The notes under the pieces are model-generated. The model saw only the letters and a list, made by a program, of their open reading frames with translations, ran no database searches and had not been told where the DNA came from. The translations under genes and the position numbers were made by a program. Shown here in pieces: positions 6,930-12,176 of a stretch of DNA of 12,176 bases; within the stretch, counting starts at the first letter, position 1, and each line of letters begins with the position of its first letter. The stretch comes from Helicobacter sp. Its GTDB lineage: Bacteria; Campylobacterota; Campylobacteria; Campylobacterales; Helicobacteraceae. The stretch spans positions 1 to 12,176 of the forward strand of contig NZ_JAIEFA010000019.1 of the NCBI RefSeq assembly GCF_029067145.1, written 5' to 3'.

Positions 6930-6978
6930 GACAAAAAGTGCTTTTTATCTTAATCCAATTATAAATTGCCGCAATTCC

Positions 6979-7002
6979 GCTAAAATAGAATCCTGCAAGG
7001 AT
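6979..7002 (+). promoter_or_regulatory. Candidate promoter of the ilvE operon with a palindrome at the start site
   Basis: GCTAAAATA (6979-6987) repeats the -10 context of the cme promoter (991-999). It is followed immediately by the palindrome ATCCT-GCA-AGGAT (6990-7002), which would cover the expected transcript start and could be an operator or a small hairpin at the 5' end of the leader. Phased T-tracts upstream are weak, so this is tentative. Confidence 0.35.
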
Positions 7003-7074
7003 ATAGAATTTTAAGCAAGATTTTGTTACACTCTGTATTTCAAAAATTAAGGCAATATTTGGCTTTATTGCTAT

Positions 7075-7078
7075 GGAG
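7075..7078 (+). promoter_or_regulatory. Ribosome binding site deciding the ilvE start
   Basis: GGAG lies 7 nt before the ATG at 7086. The frame is open upstream to 7023 (TTG), but that extension has no ribosome site and adds 21 residues that the family does not have. Confidence 0.65.
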
Positions 7079-7085
7079 ATTTAGA

Positions 7086-8003
7086 ATGAATGAAGCAAAA
7101 TCAATTTGGATGGACGGCAAATTAGTTCCTTGGAAAGAAGCAAACGTCCATATTCTCACACATACATTGCATTATGGTAATGGTGTATTTGAGGGCACAA
7201 GAGCATACAAAACAGATAAAGGTATGGCAATCTTTAGATTACAAGACCATACTAGACGACTTTTAAATTCTGCTAAAATTGTTGCGATTAATGTTCCTTA
7301 TACTCAAGAGGAAATTGAAAAAGCACAGATTGAACTTCTAAAAGACAATCAATTTACTAGCAACACTTATTTGCGCCCTTTGATTTATTTGGGCTATGGT
7401 GTTATGGGAGTTTATCATAAAAAAGCGCCTGTGCAATTAGCGATTGCTGCTTGGGAATGGGGTGCATATCTTGGCGAGGAGGGATTAGAAAAAGGAATCC
7501 GAGTCAAAACTTCTTCGCTTGTGAGAAATCCCGCTAAATCACTTTTTGGCAAGGCAAAAGCTTGCGGAAACTATTTAAATTCCCAAATGGCGAAATTTGA
7601 AGCAATTGAATGTGGCTATGAGGAAGCATTATTGCTAGACGATAATGGAATGATTGCAGAGGGTAGCGGAGAGTGCTTTTTTATCGTGCGCAATGGAGTA
7701 TTGATTACACCTCCAAGTGATAGTGTATTGGAATCCATTACGCAAGATTCCATTATTACGATTGCAAAAGGTATGGGTATAAAAGTGGAACGCAGAAATA
7801 TCACACGCGATGAAGTTTATATCGCTGATGAAGCGTTCTTTACCGGAACTGCGGCGGAAGTTACTCCTATTTGTGAGCTAGATGCGCGCGTGATTGGAAG
7901 TGGGAGACGAGGCGAAATAACCCATAAACTCCAAAATGCGTTTTTTGATGTTGTCTATGGGAGAGATGAGAAATTCTCCCATTGGCTAACTTACATTGGA
8001 TAA
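7086..8003 (+). CDS. ilvE: Branched-chain amino acid aminotransferase, class IV PLP enzyme
   Basis: IlvE performs the last step of valine, leucine and isoleucine synthesis: transfer of an amino group from glutamate to the branched 2-oxo acids, using pyridoxal phosphate, in the cytoplasm. The 305-residue product matches the family length (E. coli about 309). Visible signatures are THTLHYGNGVFEGTRAY near the N-terminus, the PLP-binding lysine Lys158 in GKAKACGNYLNSQ, EGSGECFFIV (cofactor region, E. coli EGAGENLFEV), and FFTGTAAEVTPI near the C-terminus (phosphate and substrate contacts). The start at 7086 is set by GGAG and by alignment to the family N-terminus (SIWMDGKLVPW). It is the first gene of an apparent operon. 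The next gene begins 9 nt after its stop, and that gene's ribosome site overlaps the ilvE stop codon. Confidence 0.95.
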   Translation: MNEAKSIWMDGKLVPWKEANVHILTHTLHYGNGVFEGTRAYKTDKGMAIFRLQDHTRRLLNSAKIVAINVPYTQEEIEKAQIELLKDNQFTSNTYLRPLIYLGYGVMGVYHKKAPVQLAIAAWEWGAYLGEEGLEKGIRVKTSSLVRNPAKSLFGKAKACGNYLNSQMAKFEAIECGYEEALLLDDNGMIAEGSGECFFIVRNGVLITPPSDSVLESITQDSIITIAKGMGIKVERRNITRDEVYIADEAFFTGTAAEVTPICELDARVIGSGRRGEITHKLQNAFFDVVYGRDEKFSHWLTYIG

Positions 8004-8012
8004 AGGTTTTAT

Positions 8013-9107
8013 ATGCCCATTGATTTAAACGAACATTTAAGACAAAAAAACAGAAATTATAACGATTCAAATTCTAGTAATAATTCTAACAATGACAAGG
8101 GTGGAGGCAATAGTGGAAACAACAAAAATCACGGATTCCAAACCCCTAAAATGCCAAATTTTAGTATGCCAAATGGTAAAAAAATGGCAGGATTGTATCT
8201 ACTGGCGATTCTTGCGATTTTACTCTTTTTGCTCAAACCCTTTACAATTATCAATAGTGGTGAAGTGGGCGTAAAGATTACGACAGGGGAATTTGACCCT
8301 ACTCCTTTGCAGCCGGGCATTCATTTTTATATTCCGGGCATTCAAAAAATTATTGCGGTAAATACAAAAGTTAGAATCGCAGAATTTACAAGTGTAGAAA
8401 CTTCAAATTATCGTAGTCGTGATGAGGGAAGCCTAAGAAACCAAGCCATTAGCGTGTTGGATTCTAGGGGTTTGTCTGTATCGGTGGAGCTTGCGGTGCA
8501 GTATCGGTTAGACCCTTTAAGCGTGCCACAAACTATTGCAACTTGGGGGCAAAATTGGGAAGAGAGAATCATTACTCCTGTGATTCGTGAAATTGTGCGC
8601 AATGTCGTAGGAAGCTTTCCTGCGGAGGAATTACCGACTAAGCGGAATGAAATTGCAACTTTGATTGACCACAAATTTCGCGAAAACATTAATGGGCTTG
8701 AGAATCGTCCGGTGGAATTGGTGTCTATCCAATTAACCGAAATTGTCTTGCCTGTCGCGATTAAAGAACAAATTGAACGCGTGCAAGTGGCGCGACAAGA
8801 AGCCGAGCGTGCAAGATATGAGGTAGAGCGCGCAAAACAAGAGGCAGAGAAAAAAGCTGCACTTGCTAAAGGTGTTGCGGACGCGACTATTATTGAAGCG
8901 GACGCGCAGGCAAAAGCGAATCGTTTGATTAGTCAAAGCCTTAATTCCCCGCTTTTGCAGTTGCGTCAAATTGAGGTGCAAGGAAAGTTCAACGAGGCTT
9001 TACAAAATAATCGCGATGCAAAGATTTTCTTAACGCCCGGTGGTGCCACACCAAATATTTGGTTAGATTCTAAAGATAATCAACGCGCAACTTCCGTGAG
9101 CAATTAA
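8013..9107 (+). CDS. SPFH/band-7 membrane protein, HflK/HflC-like
   Basis: This is a prohibitin/stomatin-type protein. HflK and HflC assemble around the FtsH protease in the inner membrane and modulate it; a similar role here is inference. Layout of 364 residues: a cytoplasmic tail very rich in Asn, Ser and Gly (about 13-41), one membrane segment (about 59-74), an SPFH domain (about 77-250, with INSGEVGVKITTGEF, LQPGIHFYIPGIQ and AEELPTKRNEI), a charged coiled coil (about 256-285, RQEAERARYEVERAKQEAEKK in two runs) and an Ala-rich segment leading to KIFLTPGGATPNIW. Only one such gene is present, unlike the hflK-hflC pair of E. coli. The pairing with ilvE is also, as I recall, seen in C. jejuni (Cj0269c-Cj0268c). 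AAAGG (8002-8006) overlaps the ilvE stop. Confidence 0.85.
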   Translation: MPIDLNEHLRQKNRNYNDSNSSNNSNNDKGGGNSGNNKNHGFQTPKMPNFSMPNGKKMAGLYLLAILAILLFLLKPFTIINSGEVGVKITTGEFDPTPLQPGIHFYIPGIQKIIAVNTKVRIAEFTSVETSNYRSRDEGSLRNQAISVLDSRGLSVSVELAVQYRLDPLSVPQTIATWGQNWEERIITPVIREIVRNVVGSFPAEELPTKRNEIATLIDHKFRENINGLENRPVELVSIQLTEIVLPVAIKEQIERVQVARQEAERARYEVERAKQEAEKKAALAKGVADATIIEADAQAKANRLISQSLNSPLLQLRQIEVQGKFNEALQNNRDAKIFLTPGGATPNIWLDSKDNQRATSVSN

Positions 9108-9110
9108 GGA
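9106..9110 (+). promoter_or_regulatory. Ribosome binding site for a GTG start (hisIE)
   Basis: AAGGA overlaps the stop of the SPFH gene and lies 7 nt before GTG at 9118. No ATG gives the full HisI N-terminus, so GTG is the likely start. Confidence 0.65.
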
Positions 9111-9117
9111 ATCTTAA

Positions 9118-9813
9118 GTGCAGGCGATTCTTAAACAAATTGCGTGGGATAAGCTAAATGGCTTAATCCCTGTTATCGCGCAAGATTATCAAACGCAAGA
9201 AGTGTTAATGCTTGCATTTATGAACAAGGAAGCATTAGAGTTAAGCCTACAAAGTGGTTTTGCACACTATTTTTCGCGTTCCAAGCAGCGCATTTGGAAA
9301 AAGGGTGAGCAAAGCGGACATATACAAAAGATTCGCGAAATTGCGTTGGATTGCGATAAAGATAGCTTGCTTTTAAAAGTGGAGCAAAAGGGTGTTGCTT
9401 GTCATAGCGGAGCAAAAAGTTGTTTTTTTAATCTCGTCTCTCAAGGTGAGATAACAAATACCGCCTTAGAATCTCAAGCGGATATGAGCGCGGTTTATGG
9501 GGTGGTGGATTCTCTCTACCATACTTTACAAGAGCGCAAAGGTGCAGATTCCAAAACTTCTTACACGGCTTCACTTTATCACAAAGGCGAGAATGCGATT
9601 GCAAAAAAAATCGTGGAGGAAGCCGCAGAGCTTGGTTTTGCAATCAAAGATAAAGATTCTAAAGAAATTATTTATGAAGCGGCAGATTTACTCTATCACG
9701 CGCTTGTTGGACTTAGTTTTAGTAATATTTCGCCCGATTTGGTAAAGCAAGAGATTGCGAGACGCTTTGGGTTAAGCGGAATTGAGGAAAAAAATTCGCG
9801 TCAAGAAAAATGA
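9118..9813 (+). CDS. hisIE: Bifunctional phosphoribosyl-AMP cyclohydrolase / phosphoribosyl-ATP pyrophosphatase
   Basis: HisIE catalyses the second and third steps of histidine synthesis. The C-terminal HisE domain hydrolyses phosphoribosyl-ATP to phosphoribosyl-AMP, and the N-terminal HisI domain opens the purine ring. In HisI (about 1-115) the motif WKKGEQSGHIQKI is followed by D78-C79-D80-x-D82, the Mg ligands plus the first zinc cysteine, and then by C95-H-S-G and C102 in SCFF. All metal ligands are therefore present. HisE (about 127-220) shows DSLYHTLQERK, SYTASL, the helix KIVEEAAELGFAI with its metal-binding glutamates, and YEAADLLYHALVGL. The 231-residue length fits a fused enzyme. 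It starts with GTG, 10 nt after the SPFH gene. No other his gene is in the window, so the pathway is scattered in this genome. Confidence 0.95.
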   Translation: MQAILKQIAWDKLNGLIPVIAQDYQTQEVLMLAFMNKEALELSLQSGFAHYFSRSKQRIWKKGEQSGHIQKIREIALDCDKDSLLLKVEQKGVACHSGAKSCFFNLVSQGEITNTALESQADMSAVYGVVDSLYHTLQERKGADSKTSYTASLYHKGENAIAKKIVEEAAELGFAIKDKDSKEIIYEAADLLYHALVGLSFSNISPDLVKQEIARRFGLSGIEEKNSRQEK

Positions 9814-9832
9814 TTTAAGGTTAAGCTAGATT

Positions 9833-10366
9833 ATGGACGAAATGAAAAATTATTTAATGGCATTGCTAGACACAATCCATTATTTTTCTTTACCTGATTA
9901 TTTGGTGCTTAGCTGCATTTTTTTGATTATTTTGTTGTTTTTTTTGCTAAGCGTAGCATTGCGTTTTAATGCTTTGCTCGCAACCTTAACTTTTGTTATT
10001 AGCGGAACTTTTCTTTTTGGTTCTCCTTTTATTTATCAGACGATTATGGAATCTTATGTCAAGCAAATAGACCTTACGCTTTTTCATAACGAACAACTGC
10101 ATTATGACGATGTGTATTATATTGAAGGGCAATTTACCAATGTGGGTTTAATAGACTTTAGAGGTTGCGTGTTGAGCGTGAATTTCATTCCGACAGGATT
10201 AAAAAAAATTAAAGCCTTGCGGTATAAAATCAAGCCCAAATTTATGCACATAGAAAATTATAAGATTCCTCTTAAGAAGTTAGAATCTAGGGAGTTTAAA
10301 CTCATTATTCCCCCTCCGCAAGCGAATATGAAATTTACTTTAGACACCAAAGGCGCGTGCTATTAA
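9833..10366 (+). CDS. Two-TM membrane protein, DUF2393-like
   Basis: Function unknown. The 177-residue protein has an N-terminal amphipathic stretch, two hydrophobic segments (about 22-43 and 47-63) and a C-terminal domain of about 110 residues, probably periplasmic and beta-rich. That domain carries conserved-looking blocks IEGQFTNVGLIDFRGC and SREFKLIIPPP. This layout fits the DUF2393 family that I associate with Campylobacter and Helicobacter, where it is annotated only as a membrane protein; I cannot confirm this without a profile search. The start is uncertain: the AAGG at 9817-9820 is 12 nt from the ATG at 9833, and a second in-frame ATG lies at 9842. The stop shares one base with the pdxA start (TAATG), so translation is probably coupled. 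Confidence 0.7.
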   Translation: MDEMKNYLMALLDTIHYFSLPDYLVLSCIFLIILLFFLLSVALRFNALLATLTFVISGTFLFGSPFIYQTIMESYVKQIDLTLFHNEQLHYDDVYYIEGQFTNVGLIDFRGCVLSVNFIPTGLKKIKALRYKIKPKFMHIENYKIPLKKLESREFKLIIPPPQANMKFTLDTKGACY

Positions 10367-11289
10367 TGGAGCAGATAAAAGTCGCAATTAGTGTTGGGGA
10401 TTGTAATGGCATAGGTTTGGAGATTCTGCTTAAAAATCACAAGAGGATTTCTAAGCTTTGCACCCCGCTTTATTGTGTAGAGAAAGAATTATTACAAGAA
10501 GCGGCTAAAATGCTACAAATAAAACTACCCAAACATTTAAAGTGTATTGCGCCTAATGCCAAGATTCCTCCTATTATGCCTGCAAAAATTACCAAAGAGA
10601 GCGGCGCGTATTCCTATGCTAGTTTTTTGAGTGCGCTTAATCTCACATTGCAGGACAAGGCAAAGGCATTGGTTACTTTGCCGATTCATAAAAAAGCGTG
10701 GCAATTAGCTGGGATTCCTTATGCGGGGCATACAGAAGCCTTACGAGATTTACTAAAGATGAAGCAAAAGCAAGCTATAATGGTGTTAGGTTCGCCTAAG
10801 CTCTATGTGGCACTTTTTAGCGACCATATTCCGCTTAAAAGTGTGCCAGATTCCATAAATGCAGAATCGCTAACGCAGTTTTTGTTGAACTTTGCGCCTT
10901 TTATTACAAAAACACCTTGTGGCGTGCTTGGGCTAAATCCGCACGCTGGAGACTTTGGGGTGCTAGGCAAGGAGGAGGAAGCAATCACTCAAGCGATTAA
11001 TGAGGCAAATCAAACGTTTAAAAAACAGGTTTTTATAGGACCGCTTGTGCCAGATACTGCGTTTGCGGGTAAGCATTTGCGCTATTATGTTGCGATGTAT
11101 CACGACCAAGGATTGATTCCGCTTAAAACTTTGTATTTTAAGGAAAGTATTAATTTAACACTTAATCTGCCCATTATCCGCACTTCCGTAGACCACGGTA
11201 CAGCATTTGATATTGCCTATGCTAACAAGGCGGATTCTACAAGCTATCTAAATGCGGTAAAAGAGGCGGTTTTTCGTGCTAAGAAATGA
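10366..11289 (+). CDS. pdxA: 4-hydroxythreonine-4-phosphate dehydrogenase
   Basis: PdxA oxidises 4-phosphohydroxy-L-threonine with NAD(P) in the DXP-dependent vitamin B6 route; PdxJ then condenses the product to pyridoxine phosphate. The 307-residue protein shows ISVGDCNGIGLEI at the N-terminus (usually GDPxGIGPEI), GHTEAL, and the three metal-binding histidines: His154 in SDHIPLK, His193 in NPHAGDFGVLG and His246 in MYHDQGLIPLK (E. coli H166, H211, H266). The C-terminal signature LPIIRTSVDHGTAFDIA is also present. The ATG at 10366 overlaps the preceding stop by one base; GTG at 10357 is a weaker alternative, as AAAGG is only 3 nt from it. pdxJ, often its neighbour in Campylobacterota, is not in the window. 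The enzyme supports PLP supply, including for IlvE in the same cluster. Confidence 0.94.
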   Translation: MEQIKVAISVGDCNGIGLEILLKNHKRISKLCTPLYCVEKELLQEAAKMLQIKLPKHLKCIAPNAKIPPIMPAKITKESGAYSYASFLSALNLTLQDKAKALVTLPIHKKAWQLAGIPYAGHTEALRDLLKMKQKQAIMVLGSPKLYVALFSDHIPLKSVPDSINAESLTQFLLNFAPFITKTPCGVLGLNPHAGDFGVLGKEEEAITQAINEANQTFKKQVFIGPLVPDTAFAGKHLRYYVAMYHDQGLIPLKTLYFKESINLTLNLPIIRTSVDHGTAFDIAYANKADSTSYLNAVKEAVFRAKK

Positions 11290-11321
11290 AACGCAACTTG
11301 TCCGCATTGAAAAAACACATT

Positions 11322-11327
11322 AAAGGA
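11322..11327 (+). promoter_or_regulatory. Ribosome binding site deciding the SGNH gene start
   Basis: AAAGGA lies 6 nt before the ATG at 11334. An in-frame ATG at 11286 overlaps the pdxA stop as ATGA, but it has no ribosome site and would add 16 basic residues before the first beta strand. Confidence 0.6.
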
Positions 11328-11333
11328 ACTAGA

Positions 11334-11993
11334 ATGAAAGAAAAAACAAAAGTCGTTTTGCTAGGTGGGAGCAATTCTATTGCGGTAAATGGATTGCAAA
11401 AGGGCTTAAGACAAGAAAATATAGAGCTAACAAATCTTGCGCTTGGTGGCACGGATAATCTGCAAAATCTTTTTGAACTCGTCCATAGTAAGAATCAAAA
11501 AGTCTTAAGTGAAGCAGATTTTATTGTTATTGAGACTAATATTAATGATTCGCATATGATACCGCAAGGATTCAACCTCCAGACGATAGGGAGAAATTTC
11601 TGTTGGCTGTGCGAAAAACTCTATCAATTCAATAAAAAAGTGATTTTCTTGATTTTACCCTTTGTGTATGATAATCTTTCTTTGAATGCACTTTTAAAGT
11701 CAAAAGCAAATTATTATGGATTCAATGTAGTGGATATACACGAGCAATATAAAAAATGGGGATTACTTCAGTTTTATAATACCACAGATGCGTATCATCA
11801 AATATATGCATTGATGTGTTTAGTTGGTCAGAGGATTATAGAATCTCTAGGCGAGTTTAAACCGCTTAAATCTAATGCAAGTCGCGCAGAAGTTTTGCCC
11901 GAGTTTGCGATTCTATCTCCTGCAAGTTGTTTGGGCTCAGAATCCCTTACACCCATACATTATGGCAATTCTGTTTATCAAGAAGTAACTTAA
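11334..11993 (+). CDS. SGNH/GDSL-type hydrolase domain protein
   Basis: The 219-residue product carries the four blocks of an SGNH hydrolase in order. Block I is LLGGSNSIAVNGL, with candidate nucleophile Ser13. Block II is NLALGGTDN (Gly38/39, oxyanion). Block III is ETNINDS (Asn71, in the position of GxND). Block V is Asp152-x-x-His155 followed by Gly165. Between them are hydrophobic strands such as VIFLILPFVYD, as expected for a flavodoxin-like fold. Such enzymes are esterases or O-acetyl hydrolases/transferases; the substrate cannot be read from sequence, though in this group they often act on surface glycans. There is no signal peptide. About 54 residues follow the catalytic core with no recognised domain. 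The gene ends in tandem stops TAATAA (11991-11996), after which the same frame stays open. It follows pdxA by 44 nt. Confidence 0.7.
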   Translation: MKEKTKVVLLGGSNSIAVNGLQKGLRQENIELTNLALGGTDNLQNLFELVHSKNQKVLSEADFIVIETNINDSHMIPQGFNLQTIGRNFCWLCEKLYQFNKKVIFLILPFVYDNLSLNALLKSKANYYGFNVVDIHEQYKKWGLLQFYNTTDAYHQIYALMCLVGQRIIESLGEFKPLKSNASRAEVLPEFAILSPASCLGSESLTPIHYGNSVYQEVT

Positions 11994-12026
11994 TAAAGTG
12001 ATGAGGAATACAAATTAGGTAATGCA

Positions 12027-12176
12027 ATGATTCTAAACTCCAAAAGCCTATGGGGAATGATACGCTTACCCTATGTGTTAAGCTATATTAAAGAATCCTA
12101 CAGAATAGAACAGCAACAATATCAAGAAAAAATCAAAAAGAATCCAGAATTAAAACTTCCTCCTTTGGAATTCTAT
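12027..12176 (+). CDS. N-terminal part of an unrecognised protein (runs off the window), or continuation of the SGNH gene
   Basis: From ATG 12027 the frame is open for 50 codons to the end of the window. It reads MILNSKSLWGMIRLPYVLSY, then a basic, Glu/Gln/Lys-rich helix (ESYRIEQQQYQEKIKKNPE), then KLPPLEFY. A weak TAGG (12016-12019) lies 7 nt before the ATG. The frame is the same as that of the SGNH gene and is already open from 11997, where it reads SDEEYKLGNA. I recall EEYKLGxAxI-like segments in C-terminal parts of Helicobacter and Campylobacter surface-glycan proteins, but I cannot verify this. It is therefore either a separate gene or the 3' part of a longer gene split by TAATAA. Confidence 0.5.
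   Translation, partial: MILNSKSLWGMIRLPYVLSYIKESYRIEQQQYQEKIKKNPELKLPPLEFY

Larger units (their letters stand above)
6774..7085 (+). other. 312-base intergenic region: hairpin cluster, then promoter region
   Basis: I find no convincing gene here. An open stretch at 6823-7014 starts on TTG inside a hairpin and reads straight through the repeats, so it is not credited. The left half holds three hairpins (6815-6835, 6848-6871, 6901-6929). The right half is AT-rich, with a TAAAAT box (6981-6986), a 13-bp palindrome and the leader of ilvE. None of the hairpins is followed by a clean T-run, so where the cme transcript ends is not obvious from the sequence. Confidence 0.6.

Noticed and set aside
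6933..6946. AAAAAG-TG-CTTTTT palindrome as a bidirectional terminator
   Set aside because: The loop is only 2 nt and the stem lacks a GC-rich core, so it would not form a stable terminator hairpin.
6823..7014. 63-codon open frame between cmeC and ilvE
   Set aside because: It starts on TTG inside a hairpin, has no ribosome site, and translates the palindromic repeats (IATALKGFAMTK); this is a typical false protein from repeat DNA.
7023..7085. N-terminal extension of IlvE (21 residues from TTG at 7023)
   Set aside because: No ribosome site before 7023, the residues do not fit the family, and GGAG plus ATG at 7086 gives the standard IlvE N-terminus.

Overview
The window looks like chromosomal DNA of a Campylobacterota bacterium, most likely an enterohepatic-type Helicobacter or a close relative. 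The evidence is AT-rich coding DNA with AAGGA-type ribosome sites, a promoter made of 10-bp phased T-tracts plus a TAAAAT box with no clear -35, a tripartite RND pump in the Campylobacter cmeA-cmeB-cmeC order, an ilvE-SPFH gene pair, and a hisIE gene (histidine synthesis is absent from H. pylori). The species assignment is inference. All genes are on the + strand.

Left edge (1-1114): the 3' end of an unrecognised, probably membrane-associated protein stops at a TGATG junction. It is coupled to a 220-residue, mostly helical hypothetical gene. A 277-base intergenic region follows. It holds a small hairpin repeat and then a clear regulatory region: a promoter with three T-tracts exactly 10 bp apart, and a 16-bp inverted repeat with TGTAAT/ATTACA arms. 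That repeat resembles the CmeR (TetR-family) operator that represses the efflux operon in Campylobacter jejuni.

Efflux operon (1115-6773): periplasmic adaptor lipoprotein (CmeA type), proton-driven RND transporter (CmeB type) and outer-membrane channel lipoprotein (CmeC type), spaced by 15 nt and then overlapping by 8 nt. Together they should form an envelope-spanning multidrug or bile-salt exporter. No TetR-like regulator gene lies in the window.

Intergenic 6774-7085: no convincing gene. It holds three consecutive hairpins, one related to the repeat before cmeA and one of the GTCATTGCGAAGCC type, and then a plausible promoter for the next operon.

Metabolic operon (7086-11289, probably extending right): ilvE (branched-chain aminotransferase, PLP enzyme), an SPFH/HflK-HflC-like membrane protein, bifunctional hisIE, a DUF2393-like two-TM protein and pdxA (PLP synthesis). 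Gaps are 9, 10 and 19 nt, then a 1-nt TAATG overlap. The grouping is mostly amino-acid and cofactor housekeeping; PdxA makes the cofactor that IlvE uses.

Right edge (11334-12176): a 219-residue protein with the four sequence blocks of an SGNH/GDSL hydrolase ends in tandem stops (TAATAA). The same reading frame then stays open to the window edge, beginning with protein-like sequence (EEYKLGNAMI). This may be a separate downstream gene starting at 12027, or one longer surface-glycan-type gene split by nonsense codons. This and the cme operator are the two places most worth a second look. I found no transposase, CRISPR array, tRNA or rRNA, and no clearly new multi-gene system.
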